NCBI RefSeq assembly: GCF_025506335.1
Contig: NZ_JANZYO010000006.1
Coordinates: 102,349 to 166,348, forward strand
Direction of reading: 5' to 3'
DNA length: 64,000 nucleotides
Source of the DNA: Mumia quercus
Lineage (GTDB): Bacteria; Actinomycetota; Actinomycetes; Propionibacteriales; Nocardioidaceae
Part shown: positions 34,722 to 43,719 of the stretch, in pieces
Layout of the letters: every line of letters begins with the position of its first letter
Position numbering within the stretch: the first letter of the stretch is position 1
Made by a program: the position numbers and the translations under genes
Notes under the pieces: generated by a model
The model's input: the letters and a program-made list of their open reading frames with translations, nothing else
Told to the model about the DNA's origin: nothing
Databases searched by the model: none

Positions 34722-35602
34722 AGCCGGCACCGTTCTCCTACGTCCGACCGTCCACCCTCGACGAGGCGTTGGCCGTGCTCGCGGCCGACCCGCACGCGAA
34801 GGTGCTGGCCGGCGGCCAGAGCCTGGTCCCCCTGCTGTCGATGCGTCTCGCGCAGCCGAGCACGCTCGTCGACATCAACGGGCTCCCCGAGTTGGCCTAC
34901 GTCCGGACCGACAAGGACGGTGTCCGCATCGGGGCGCTGGCCCGCCACGCCGACGTCGAGGCCGACGTCGACGCGTGGCGGGCGCAGCCCCTGCTGCGCC
35001 AGGCGCTGCGCCTGGTGGCGCACCCGACGATCCGCAACCGCGGGACGACCCTCGGTTCCGTCGTCCACGCCGACGCGGCGGCCGAGATGCCCGCGGTGGT
35101 GTCCCTCCTTGGCGGCACGGTGCTCGTCGCCTCGGTCGACGGACGCCGCACCATCGACGCGGCGGACCTGTTCGCCGGCCCGCTGGAGTCGACGCTCGCG
35201 ACGAAGGAGGTCGCGCTCGAGCTCCAGGTGCCGGCGCTCGGCGCGCGTACGGGCTCGGCGATCGACGAGGTGACGCGCCGCCACGGCGACTACGCGCTGT
35301 GCGGCGTCGCGGCCCTCGTCTCCGTGAGCGAGAAGGGCGCGATCGAGACGGTGCGTGCCTCGTACCTCTCCGTCTCGCTGACGCCGCTGGTCCTCGACCT
35401 CTCCGAGGCGTTCGCCGACGGCACGGCCAGCGAGGCCAACCTCGACGCGGCGGTCGAGATCGCGACCGCAGGCGTTGACCCCGAGACCGACATCCACGCG
35501 ACAGCCGACTACCGGCGCCACCTCGCGGGCGTGCTGACCCGCCGCGTCGTGCGCGATGCGTACGCCCGCGCCGTCGCCCCCGACCCGGAGGGAGCCCGAT
35601 GA
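34718..35602 (+). CDS. Molybdenum hydroxylase FAD-binding subunit (CoxM/XdhB-like)
   Basis: This 294-residue subunit has the FAD-PCMH fold. Motifs include VLAGGQSLVPLLSMRLAQP and IRNRGTTLGSVVHADAAAEMPA, which contact FAD. It shuttles electrons from the Fe-S subunit to the acceptor in xanthine dehydrogenase/CO dehydrogenase-type enzymes. The GTG start overlaps the permease stop (GTGA). Gene order FAD, Fe-S, Mo is that of the aerobic CO dehydrogenase family. Confidence 0.9.
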   Translation: MKPAPFSYVRPSTLDEALAVLAADPHAKVLAGGQSLVPLLSMRLAQPSTLVDINGLPELAYVRTDKDGVRIGALARHADVEADVDAWRAQPLLRQALRLVAHPTIRNRGTTLGSVVHADAAAEMPAVVSLLGGTVLVASVDGRRTIDAADLFAGPLESTLATKEVALELQVPALGARTGSAIDEVTRRHGDYALCGVAALVSVSEKGAIETVRASYLSVSLTPLVLDLSEAFADGTASEANLDAAVEIATAGVDPETDIHATADYRRHLAGVLTRRVVRDAYARAVAPDPEGAR

Positions 35603-36138
35603 CCCGCCAGCCCGAGGTCCTCGCGCCCGACGCCCTGCACCACGTGAGCTTCACCGTCAACGGCGCGGCGTACGAGATCGACGTGCCGGCCCGGCGGCTG
35701 CTCTCCGACGCGCTGCGGCACGACATCGGCCTGACCGGCACCCACGTGGGGTGCGAGCACGGCGTGTGCGGGGCGTGCACGGTCCTCGTCGACGGACGTC
35801 CGATGCGCGCGTGCCTGCTGCTCGCCGTGTCCGTCCAGGGCGCCTCGTTGACCACGGTCGAGGGGCTCACCGAGTCCGGTGACCGGCTGGGGCCGGTGCA
35901 GCAGGCGTTCAAGGAGTGCCACGGGCTGCAGTGCGGCTTCTGCACGCCCGGGTTCCTCACTACGATCACGGCCGGCCTCCGCGACAACCCCGACCCGACG
36001 GAGGAGGAGGCGCGCGAGATGGTGGCCGGCAACCTCTGCCGGTGCACCGGCTACCAGAACATCGTGAAGTCCGTGCTGCGCGCCGCCGAGATCGGGCGCG
36101 AGGGCGGGACCGCTGAGGCCGGCGGCGGTGAGGCATGA
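35599..36138 (+). CDS. Molybdenum hydroxylase [2Fe-2S] subunit (CoxS/XdhC-like)
   Basis: This 179-residue protein has a plant-ferredoxin [2Fe-2S] domain (GCEHGVCGACTVLVDG) and a helical [2Fe-2S] domain (CHGLQCGFCTPGF and NLCRCTGYQN). All eight Cys ligands are present. It links the Mo centre to the FAD subunit. Both ends overlap the neighbours by ATGA. Confidence 0.93.
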   Translation: MTRQPEVLAPDALHHVSFTVNGAAYEIDVPARRLLSDALRHDIGLTGTHVGCEHGVCGACTVLVDGRPMRACLLLAVSVQGASLTTVEGLTESGDRLGPVQQAFKECHGLQCGFCTPGFLTTITAGLRDNPDPTEEEAREMVAGNLCRCTGYQNIVKSVLRAAEIGREGGTAEAGGGEA

Positions 36139-38549
36139 CGACGAAGTCCTTCGGTGAACGCGTCGCCCGGGTCGAGGACGAGCGGTTCCTGCGCGGCAGG
36201 GGCCGCTACCTCGACGACCTCGCGCCGGACGCGCTGCACGTCGCCGTCCTGCGCTCGCCGCACGCCCACGCCCGGATCCTCGACATCGACGTCGACCCGG
36301 TGCTCGACCTGGACGGCGTCGTCGCGGTCTACACCTACGACGACCTGACCGGCGCGATGGCCGAGCCGCTGCCGCTGCTCATCCCGCACCCGGACCTCAC
36401 CCACGGGCGCACGCAGTACGCGCTGGCGAAGGACGAGGTGAACTACGTCGGTGAGGCGATCGCGATGGTCGTCGCCGCCGACCGCTACGTCGCCGAGGAC
36501 GCGGTCGGGCGGATCGGGGTCGCGTACGAGGTGCTGACCCCGGTCGTCGGGCTCGACGCGGCGCGCGCCGCCGAGCACCTCGTCCACGACGACGTCCCCG
36601 GCAACCTCGCCGCGACGTCGACGCAGGCCACCGGTGACGCGAGGGCGGCGATCGGGCGCGCTCCGCACCGCCTCGCACTCGACCTCGACGTCGAGCGGAG
36701 CGCCTGCACGCCGATGGAGGGCCGCGGCACGGTCGCGAAGTGGGACACCGACAACGGCCGCCTCGAGGTGTGGTCGTCCACCCAGACGTCGACCGGCGTC
36801 CGTGCGGCGATCGCCGCGAAGCTCGGCCTCGACCTCTCCGTCGTCGACGTCATTACCCCCGACGTCGGGGGAGGGTTCGGCGTCAAGGTCGTGCACCCCT
36901 GGCCCGAGGAGGTCCTCGTCCCGATGGCGGCGATGGCACTCGGCCGCCCCGTGAAGTTCACCGAGGACCGCCGCGAGCACTTCGTCTCCGCCGCCCACGA
37001 GCGGGCCCAGCAGCAGCACGTCGAGGTCGGCTTCGACGACGAGGGCCGCATCCTCGGTCTCGACGTCGAGATCTGGCACGACCACGGCGCCTACATCCCG
37101 TACGGCCTGATCGTCCCCATCATCACCACGACGCAGCTGCTCGGCCCGTACAAGCCGCCGGTCTACTCGGCGACGTTCCACAGCCTCTACACCAACACGG
37201 TCATCGTCACGCCGTACCGCGGAGCCGGGCGCCCGCAGGGCGTGTTCGCGATGGAGCGCACGATGGACGCGATCGCCGCGTACCTCGGCAAGGACCGCAC
37301 CGAGGTGCGGGCGGTCAACTTCATCCAGCCCGACGAGTTCCCGTACGACCAGGGGCTGATCTTCCAGGACGGCAAGCCGCTGGTCTACGACTCCGGCGAC
37401 TTCCCCCAGATGCTCGACAAGCTCAAGGCGCTGGTCGGGTGGGACGAGTTCGCGTCGTTCCGCGACCAGATGCGCGCTGAGGGTCGACGGGTCGGCATCG
37501 GCATCGGCTGCTATGTCGAGGGCACGGGGGTCGGCCCGTACGAGGGCGGCCACATCCAAGTCGAGACCACCGGCAAGGTCAAAGTGTCCACCGGGCTGAC
37601 GACCCAGGGGCAGGGCCACCAGACGGCGTTCGCGCAGATCGTTGCCGACGAGCTGGGGGTGCGCTTCGAGGACGTCGAGGTCGTCACCGGTGACACGCGC
37701 CGCATGCCGTACGCCGTCGGCACGTACGCCTCGCGCGCGGCGGTCATGAGCGGCTCGGCTCTGGCGCTGACGGCTCGGTCGGTGCGGCGCAAGGCGTTCG
37801 AGCTGGCTGCCGAGGCGCTCGAGGCGAACGTTGACGACCTGGAGATCGCCGACGGTGTCATCTCGGTGAAGGGTGCCCCGGGGGCGCAGGTCGCCCTCGG
37901 CACGCTCGCGGTGCTGAGCAACCCGCTGCGGTACGCGTTCGACGAGGCGAGCAAGGCGGCCACGCAGTTCTCTGTCGGCGACCCCGACAAGGTCCCTGTG
38001 CCCGAGGGCACCTCGCCGGGGCTGGAGAGTCGCGACTTCTACTCACCGCCGCGCTCGACGTTCGCCTCCGGCATGCACGCGGTGATCGTCGAGACCGATC
38101 CCGAGACCGCCGAGATCACGATCCTCAAGTACGCCGTCGTCCATGACTGCGGGCGCCTGATCAACCCGATGATCGTCGAGGGTCAGATCCACGGCGGTGT
38201 CGCGCAGGGCGTGGGTGGCGCGCTGTACGAGCGGATGGCCTACGACGAGCACGGGCAGCTCCAGAACGCCTCGTTCATGGACTTCCTCATGCCGTACGTG
38301 ACCGAGGTGCCGCAGACGATCGACGTCGACCACCTCGAGACGCCGTCCCCGCTGAACCCGCTCGGCATCAAGGGCGCGGGCGAGGCTGGCGTGATCCCGA
38401 GCGCGGCGGTGTTCGCGTCGGCGATCGAGGACGCCGAGGGGCTCACGATCACGCGGATGCCGATCTCGCCGAGCGAGCTGTACGACCTGCGGCGCACGCG
38501 CGCAGGCTCTGACGAGGCGGCAGTCGCCGCTGTGGAGGGAGACTCATGA
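36135..38549 (+). CDS. Molybdenum hydroxylase large subunit, unassigned substrate
   Basis: This 804-residue molybdopterin-cytosine-dinucleotide subunit of the xanthine oxidase superfamily carries TPDVGGGFGVKV and the active-site loop VTPYRGAGRPQGVFAMERT. The C-terminal KGAGEAGVIPSA contains the catalytic Glu. The CO-specific VAYRCSFR loop of form-I CoxL is absent, so CO oxidation is excluded. Its place next to an NCS2 permease and a barbiturase suggests hydroxylation of uracil or thymine at C6 to barbiturates (inference); xanthine or another azaheterocycle is the alternative. No XdhC maturation gene is in the window. Confidence 0.88.
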   Translation: MTTKSFGERVARVEDERFLRGRGRYLDDLAPDALHVAVLRSPHAHARILDIDVDPVLDLDGVVAVYTYDDLTGAMAEPLPLLIPHPDLTHGRTQYALAKDEVNYVGEAIAMVVAADRYVAEDAVGRIGVAYEVLTPVVGLDAARAAEHLVHDDVPGNLAATSTQATGDARAAIGRAPHRLALDLDVERSACTPMEGRGTVAKWDTDNGRLEVWSSTQTSTGVRAAIAAKLGLDLSVVDVITPDVGGGFGVKVVHPWPEEVLVPMAAMALGRPVKFTEDRREHFVSAAHERAQQQHVEVGFDDEGRILGLDVEIWHDHGAYIPYGLIVPIITTTQLLGPYKPPVYSATFHSLYTNTVIVTPYRGAGRPQGVFAMERTMDAIAAYLGKDRTEVRAVNFIQPDEFPYDQGLIFQDGKPLVYDSGDFPQMLDKLKALVGWDEFASFRDQMRAEGRRVGIGIGCYVEGTGVGPYEGGHIQVETTGKVKVSTGLTTQGQGHQTAFAQIVADELGVRFEDVEVVTGDTRRMPYAVGTYASRAAVMSGSALALTARSVRRKAFELAAEALEANVDDLEIADGVISVKGAPGAQVALGTLAVLSNPLRYAFDEASKAATQFSVGDPDKVPVPEGTSPGLESRDFYSPPRSTFASGMHAVIVETDPETAEITILKYAVVHDCGRLINPMIVEGQIHGGVAQGVGGALYERMAYDEHGQLQNASFMDFLMPYVTEVPQTIDVDHLETPSPLNPLGIKGAGEAGVIPSAAVFASAIEDAEGLTITRMPISPSELYDLRRTRAGSDEAAVAAVEGDS

Positions 38550-39205
38550 AGGTTGCCGGACAGGCAGTGCTCAACGCCCCAGTGGACGCGGTCTGGTCCG
38601 CGCTGCTCGACCCGTCGGTGCTCGTCCGTACGATCCCGGGCTGCGAGGTGCTCGAGGCGACCGGCGACAACGCGTACGCCATGACCGTGAGCGCCGGCGT
38701 GGCGTCGATCCGCGGGACGTACGCGGGGACGTGCACGTTGAGCGACCTTGTCCCGCACCAGTCGCTCGTGATGCGTGCCGAGGGGGCGGGTGCTCCCGGG
38801 ACGGTCGCGGCCGACGTCGCCGTCCGGTTCTCCGACAACGGCGACGGCACGACCGGGGTCGCCTACGACGCGGACGCGGTGGTGGGCGGCATGATCGGCG
38901 GCGTCGGGCAGCGGATGTTGACGGCGGTGAGCAAGCGGATGGCCGGCGAGTTCTTCGGCGCGGTCGACGAGGCGATCGCCTCGCGTGGTGCCGTGGACGG
39001 CGCGCCGTCGACGGCCGTCGCCGAGGAGCCCGCGACGGCCGCGTCCGCTCCGGCGGTCGGCCAGCGCTTCACGGCCGCAGCGCCCGGGCCGGCCGGCGGG
39101 CGGGCCGGATCAACCGACGACTTCCTCAAGGGTGCGGTCGTCGGCGGTGTCCTGGTGCTGGCCGGCGTGATCGTCGGAGGGCTGTTCGGCCGCCGGTCGC
39201 GATGA
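38546..39205 (+). CDS. CoxG-like SRPBCC protein with C-terminal membrane anchor
   Basis: This 219-residue protein has an N-terminal CoxG/SRPBCC domain (residues 1-145; KVAGQAVLNAPVDAVWSALLDP). An Ala/Pro-rich linker follows, and then a single C-terminal helix (GAVVGGVLVLAGVIVGGLFG). In Cox systems CoxG recruits the Mo hydroxylase to the membrane, so this protein probably tethers the upstream enzyme next to the respiratory chain. Both junctions are ATGA overlaps. Confidence 0.87.
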   Translation: MKVAGQAVLNAPVDAVWSALLDPSVLVRTIPGCEVLEATGDNAYAMTVSAGVASIRGTYAGTCTLSDLVPHQSLVMRAEGAGAPGTVAADVAVRFSDNGDGTTGVAYDADAVVGGMIGGVGQRMLTAVSKRMAGEFFGAVDEAIASRGAVDGAPSTAVAEEPATAASAPAVGQRFTAAAPGPAGGRAGSTDDFLKGAVVGGVLVLAGVIVGGLFGRRSR

Positions 39206-40620
39206 TCGACGTCTACAGCAGCGCGCGGGCGATGGCGCAGGCCGTCGCCGCGCGCGAGATCTCCGCACGCGAGCTGCTCGCCCTGCACCTGGCCCGCATC
39301 GGGGAGGTGAACGGCACGGTCAACGCGCTCGTCTCGCTCGACGAGGAGCGGGCGTACGCGCAGGCGGCCGCGGCCGACGAGCGTACGACGTCCGGCGAGC
39401 CGCTCGGCCCGCTCCACGGCCTCCCGTACGCGGTGAAGGACACCCATCACGTCGCGGGGTGGCGGACGACGTTCGGCTCGCCGGTGCTCGCCGACCACGT
39501 CGCGACCTACGACGAGCTTGTCGTGGAGCGCGTCCGCGCGGCGGGCGCGGTGGTCGTCGCGAAGTCGAACACGCCCGAGTTCGCGTCGGGGTCGCACACC
39601 TTCAACCCGGTGTTCGGGACCACGGTGAACCCGTACGACACGGCCCGTTCCGCGGGCGGGTCGAGCGGGGGTTCGGCGGCTGCGCTGGCGGCCGGGATGG
39701 TGCCGCTCGCCGACGGCTCCGACATGGGCGGATCGCTGCGCAACCCGGCGTCGTTCTGCAACGTGGTCGGGCTGCGGCCGACGTGGGGGAGGGTCCCGAC
39801 GTGGCCCACCTGGAACCTGTGGGAGACCGTCTCGGTGCAGGGACCGCTCGCGCGCGACGTCGGCGACCTCGCGCTGCTGCTCAGCGTGCTCGCCGGTCCC
39901 GACCCGCGCGTCCCGACGGCGGACTCCACGGCCGGAGAGGTGTTCCGTGACGTGCGTCCGGCATCCCTCGCCGGGGTGCGGGTGGCGTTGTCGGTCGACC
40001 TCGGGGGCGCGTTCGAGGTCGAGGCCGCTGTCGCCGACGTCGTACGGGCGCAGGCGGGCGTGCTCGAAGCGGCCGGCGCGCGCGTGGAGGAGGCGTGGCC
40101 GGAGCTGCCGGAAGCGGAGGCGACGTTCCGTACGCTGCGTGCCTGGCTGATGGAGTACACGCTCGGTGACCTCCTCGGCAGCCGTCCCGACGACTTCAAG
40201 GAGTCGCTCGCGGACAACATCCGAGCGGGTGCTCCGTTGAGCGGGCACGACGTGGCCGCCGCGTACGCCCAGCGGACGGTGCTTGCCGAGAAGGCGCGGG
40301 AGTTCTTCACGCGCTACGACGTGCTCGCGCTGCCGGTGAGCCAGGTCCCGCCGTTCCCGGCCGACCAGGAGTTCCCGCAGACGATCAACGGCCGCGCCCA
40401 GGAGACGTACCTCGACTGGATGCGCGCGGCGTTCCTCATCACCGTCACGGGTTGTCCCGCGGTCAGCGTCCCTGCCGGGTTCACCGAGGACGGCCTCCCG
40501 GTCGGCCTGCAGCTCGTGGGCCCTGCGGGGTCGGAGCACCGGCTGCTCGCGCTCGCACGCGCGTACGAGGAGCTGGCCGGGGCCGGGATCGGCGTCGGAG
40601 GTCCGCGACCCGCGCTGTGA
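39202..40620 (+). CDS. Amidase-signature hydrolase, candidate ureidomalonase/malonamate amidase
   Basis: This 472-residue enzyme has the Ser-cisSer-Lys catalytic triad of the amidase-signature family. Lys lies in LPYAVKDTHH, the Gly/Ser-rich signature is RSAGGSSGGSAAALAAGM, and the nucleophile region is DMGGSLRNPASFCNVVGLRP. As the last gene of the permease-hydroxylase operon it should act on an amide made downstream of the oxidised ring. The candidate is 3-oxo-3-ureidopropanoate (ureidomalonate) or malonamate. This is inferred from context; indole-acetamide- or Glu-tRNA-type amidases are less likely here. Confidence 0.85.
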   Translation: MIDVYSSARAMAQAVAAREISARELLALHLARIGEVNGTVNALVSLDEERAYAQAAAADERTTSGEPLGPLHGLPYAVKDTHHVAGWRTTFGSPVLADHVATYDELVVERVRAAGAVVVAKSNTPEFASGSHTFNPVFGTTVNPYDTARSAGGSSGGSAAALAAGMVPLADGSDMGGSLRNPASFCNVVGLRPTWGRVPTWPTWNLWETVSVQGPLARDVGDLALLLSVLAGPDPRVPTADSTAGEVFRDVRPASLAGVRVALSVDLGGAFEVEAAVADVVRAQAGVLEAAGARVEEAWPELPEAEATFRTLRAWLMEYTLGDLLGSRPDDFKESLADNIRAGAPLSGHDVAAAYAQRTVLAEKAREFFTRYDVLALPVSQVPPFPADQEFPQTINGRAQETYLDWMRAAFLITVTGCPAVSVPAGFTEDGLPVGLQLVGPAGSEHRLLALARAYEELAGAGIGVGGPRPAL

Positions 40621-40648
40621 CCGTACGGGCGCGCGGGTGACGAGCGGC

Positions 40649-41284
40649 TCAGGCCTTCCGTGACGTGCGCGAGCGGGTCGGCATGCGCATCGTCAACAGC
40701 TTCGCGCGGGGCGCGATCCGCCGGGCCAGCGCGAACACGCCCTCGGTGCGGGACTGGTCGGCGTCGATGACCGAGAAGAGGTTGACGCCGAGGTAGAACG
40801 TGATCGCCGCGTTGGCGACCTCCCGCGCGGGCAGCAGTCGGCCGAGCGGGGTGCCGCCGGCGACCCGCTCCCAGCTCTCTTCGACGAAGCCGACCCAGGG
40901 CTCCGCGCGCTCGGTGATCGCCGTCCGCAGCTCCGGTTTGGTGACGGCGGCGGCCACGAGCTCGCTGAACAGGGCAAGGGAGCCACGCTCGAGGTCCGAG
41001 CGGTAGATCTCCTGCGCGGCCGCCACGAGCTCCTCCACCGTGCGCGCCCCTTCCACGGTCTGGCGGTGACGCGCCATCCGCTCGTCGGACGCCCGGTCGA
41101 GGGCGGCGAGGAGCAACGGGTCGACGCCGCCGAAGTGGTAGAAGACCAGCGCCGAGTTGACCCCGGCCTCCGCGGCGAGGACGCGCGCGGACGTGCCGGC
41201 GTACCCCTTCTCGCGGAGGACGACGTCAGCGGCGTCGAGCAGCCGTCGACGCGTGTCCTCGCTGTCCTGACGCTTGCCCGCCAT
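40649..41284 (-). CDS. TetR-family repressor
   Basis: This 211-residue regulator has an N-terminal HTH (residues 10-55; RRRLLDAADVVLREKGYAG, VNSALVFYHFGG) and a ligand-binding C-terminal helical domain. ATG 41284 has GGAAGGGG upstream. It is convergent with the amidase and divergent from a membrane-protein operon. A 20-bp palindrome in the gap (41321-41340) is its probable operator. Confidence 0.87.
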   Translation of the reverse strand: MAGKRQDSEDTRRRLLDAADVVLREKGYAGTSARVLAAEAGVNSALVFYHFGGVDPLLLAALDRASDERMARHRQTVEGARTVEELVAAAQEIYRSDLERGSLALFSELVAAAVTKPELRTAITERAEPWVGFVEESWERVAGGTPLGRLLPAREVANAAITFYLGVNLFSVIDADQSRTEGVFALARRIAPRAKLLTMRMPTRSRTSRKA

Positions 41285-41320
41285 GCGACCCCTTCCGTCA
41301 ATGCTGGCTTTCATCATATG

Positions 41321-41340
41321 CTTTAACCACTCGATTAAAG
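41321..41340. promoter_or_regulatory. TetR operator between divergent genes
   Basis: CTTTAA (41321-41326) and TTAAAG (41335-41340) form a perfect inverted repeat with an 8-nt spacer. It lies between a minus-strand -10 (TATGAT, 41313-41318) and its -35 position, so a bound repressor would block the tetR promoter. It is the AT-richest spot in this region. Confidence 0.6.
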
Positions 41341-41366
41341 TTGAGCTCCTCGAGAGGCGGTCACCG

Positions 41367-42344
41367 ATGGACCCCTTCCCAGACCCGCATCCTCCGGACG
41401 AGGGCGACGGTCCGCCCTCGCGCGGCGGTCGCGCGCGACTCCTCCTGGCCGGCATCGTCCTGGCGCTCTTCGTCGCGATGCTCCTCGCCGAGGCGCTCGG
41501 CAGCGCGGGACTTGCGCAGACGTCGTTGTTCTACGTGGGGATCCCCGCCGTGATCGCGCTGAGCGTCATCTTGACGGCGAGGCCGAAGAGCGCCGTCGGC
41601 GTCGCCCTCGCGACCACCACCGTCGGACTCGCGCTCGCGGGCCCTCTCCTCGACGAAGGCGTCGTCTGCCTGGTCGTGGCCGCGCCACTGTTCTACGGCG
41701 TCGCGACCCTCATCGGGCTCGTCGTCCAGTCGGCCCGCGGGAGCGCACACCGCGCCTTGGTCGTCGCCCCGTTGCTCGCGCTCGTCGCCCTCGAAGGGAT
41801 CGGCGGCCTCACGCTGCTGCCTCGCGACGACGTGGTGGGGGCGAGCGTCGTGGTCGCTGCGGCCCCCTCTCGCGTCGAAGCCGCGCTGGCCGCGCCGCCG
41901 CGCTTCGGTCCGTACGAAGCGGTCTTCCTGCGTGCGCTGCCGTTCCCGGAGCCGGTGTCCGCGCGCGGGCGCGGCGTGGACGCCGGAGACACGCGACTGA
42001 TCACCTTCACCCCTCGCCGCAGTCTCGGCCTCAGGGCGAGACCGACCCCTCGGACGATGGAGCTGCGCGTCGCGGAGTCGACGCGCTCGCCGGAGGGCGG
42101 CCGCATCGTCTTCGAGGTGACCGCCGACTCGACGCTTGCCCGTTGGCTCGACCTGCGCCGCGCGGTCGTCACCTGGTCAGCGGTGCCCTCCGGAACGCAG
42201 ATGACCTGGCGTCTGGACTACGCCCGGACGTACGACCCGTCGTGGTACTTCGGGCCGGTCCAGCACCGGGCCGTCGGGCTCGCCGCCGCCTACCTGGCTG
42301 AGACGTTCGCTGACGCCGCGGAGGAGGCGGAGGCGGATGGGTGA
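41367..42344 (+). CDS. Membrane protein with C-terminal SRPBCC-like domain
   Basis: This 325-residue protein has four or five membrane helices in residues 25-160 (LLLAGIVLALFVAMLLAEAL, VAPLLALVALEGIGGLTLL). A soluble domain of ~170 residues follows, with the strand pattern of a polyketide-cyclase/SRPBCC barrel (RVEAALAAPPRFGPYE, MELRVAE, IVFEVTADST, MTWRLDY). I do not know its function. GAGAGG precedes the ATG, and its stop overlaps the next gene by 8 nt. It is likely repressed by the divergent TetR. Confidence 0.65.
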   Translation: MDPFPDPHPPDEGDGPPSRGGRARLLLAGIVLALFVAMLLAEALGSAGLAQTSLFYVGIPAVIALSVILTARPKSAVGVALATTTVGLALAGPLLDEGVVCLVVAAPLFYGVATLIGLVVQSARGSAHRALVVAPLLALVALEGIGGLTLLPRDDVVGASVVVAAAPSRVEAALAAPPRFGPYEAVFLRALPFPEPVSARGRGVDAGDTRLITFTPRRSLGLRARPTPRTMELRVAESTRSPEGGRIVFEVTADSTLARWLDLRRAVVTWSAVPSGTQMTWRLDYARTYDPSWYFGPVQHRAVGLAAAYLAETFADAAEEAEADG

Positions 42345-43719
42345 TCCGTCGGTCGTCCGGGCCGTCGGCCTCGGCGTCCCTGTCCTCGCCACGGTCGCGC
42401 TCGCAGTCTGGCGGCAGCCCGACGCCCGGCGCCTCGCGGCGGTTCTCGTCGCCACCGCGTGGGCAGCGGTCGCGCTCATCCCGGTCAATCTCCTCGCCCT
42501 CGACGTCGGCTGGTGGACGTTCGACGCCGAAGGCGCCGTCTGGCGCGGGATGCCGGTCGATCTGTGGCTGGCGTGGGCGCTGCTGTGGGGAGCGGTGCCT
42601 GCGCTGGTCGTTCCCGCACTGTCGCCGTGGGTGGTCGGCGCGACGCTGGTGTGGGGCGACCTGGCCTTCATGCCGTGGGGCCGCCCTGTCGTGCAGCTCG
42701 GTGAGGGATGGCTCGTCGGGGAGGCGGTCGCCGTGCTCGTCGCGCTCGTCCCGGCACTCGCGCTCGCGTCCTGGTCGCTCGGCCGACGCCACGTCGTGGC
42801 GCGGGCCTGGGCCCAGGCGTGGTGTGCGGGGGCGGTGTTCGTCGGGGGCCCGTTGCTCGTGCTGGAGGCGAGCCCTCAGGGACCGGGCTTCGTCGTCGGC
42901 GCCGGGCTGCAGGTGGCGCTCGTTGTGGTGCTCCCCGCCGTCGCCGCGATGCGCGAGCTCGCCCAGGTCGGGAAGGGGACGCCCCTCCCGTACGACCCGC
43001 CGACGCGGCTGGTCACCTCAGGGCCGTACGCCTACGTGCGCAACCCGATGCAGGTGTCGATGACCCTGCTCTTCGTCGTCCTCGCCGCCGTGTGCGCAGA
43101 GCCGGTGCTGCTTGTCGGCGCGCTGGCGACGGTCGCGTATTCCGCCGGGTTGGCTGCCTGGCACGAGGGCAGGCAGCTGGAGGCGGCGTTCGGTGTCCGG
43201 TGGCGCGCGTACCAGGCGAGTGTCCCGGCCTGGGTGCCCCGCTTGCGCCCGTACGCCGGCCGCGAGGCGACGCTGTACGTTGCCGCTGACTGCGCGATGT
43301 GCACCGGGCTCGCTCGGTGGCTGCGGGAGCGCAGCCCTGTTGCCCTCACCCTGCGCCCTGCCTCCGAGCATCCCGACGTGCTCTGGAGGATCACCTACGA
43401 GGCGGACGGCGTGCGCGCGCAAGGGGTCTTCGCGTTCGCCCGCGCCCTCGAGCACCTTCACCTTGGCTGGGCGATGACCGGCTGGGGGCTGTCGCTCCCG
43501 GGCGTTCGGCACTTCGCTCAGCTCGCCGCCGACGCCTTCGGCGCCGGTCCCCGACCCTCGCGCGGACGGGGAGAGCCGTGCGGCGCGGTCGGGGGGATCG
43601 CGCCGCACGGCAGTCAGGGTGAGGCCGGCGCGCCGCTGCCCAAGGCGTTGCGCCAGATCTGGTCGGTCGTCGCGGTGAGCGTGTCCAGGTCGAGGTCGTC
43701 GCCGAGCACGAAGGCGTAG
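42337..43719 (+). CDS. Isoprenylcysteine methyltransferase-like membrane enzyme fused to a DUF393-like domain
   Basis: This 460-residue protein has eight or nine membrane helices. An ICMT/phospholipid-methyltransferase signature (LVTSGPYAYVRNPMQVSMTLLF) lies near residue 230. From about residue 310 there is a DUF393 (DCC-thiol) domain with TLYVAADCAMCTGLARWL, which keeps the two-Cys motif, and a typical FARALEHL stretch. The last ~45 residues are low-complexity. They run through a strong hairpin and 106 nt into the antisense of the convergent TetR gene, so the normal stop may have been lost. Confidence 0.72.
   Translation: MGDPSVVRAVGLGVPVLATVALAVWRQPDARRLAAVLVATAWAAVALIPVNLLALDVGWWTFDAEGAVWRGMPVDLWLAWALLWGAVPALVVPALSPWVVGATLVWGDLAFMPWGRPVVQLGEGWLVGEAVAVLVALVPALALASWSLGRRHVVARAWAQAWCAGAVFVGGPLLVLEASPQGPGFVVGAGLQVALVVVLPAVAAMRELAQVGKGTPLPYDPPTRLVTSGPYAYVRNPMQVSMTLLFVVLAAVCAEPVLLVGALATVAYSAGLAAWHEGRQLEAAFGVRWRAYQASVPAWVPRLRPYAGREATLYVAADCAMCTGLARWLRERSPVALTLRPASEHPDVLWRITYEADGVRAQGVFAFARALEHLHLGWAMTGWGLSLPGVRHFAQLAADAFGAGPRPSRGRGEPCGAVGGIAPHGSQGEAGAPLPKALRQIWSVVAVSVSRSRSSPSTKA
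43575..43611 (-). terminator. Terminator of the AMP-binding/TetR operon, inside a convergent ORF
   Basis: Perfect 13-bp arms GCCGTGCGGCGCG and CGCGCCGCACGGC flank an 11-nt loop. It begins 3 bp after the TetR stop at 43614 and lies inside the 3' end of the plus-strand methyltransferase fusion. Confidence 0.75.

Noticed and set aside
36135-38549. Aerobic carbon monoxide dehydrogenase
   Set aside because: Subunit order and CoxG fit the family, but the CO-specific Cys-containing active-site loop is absent.
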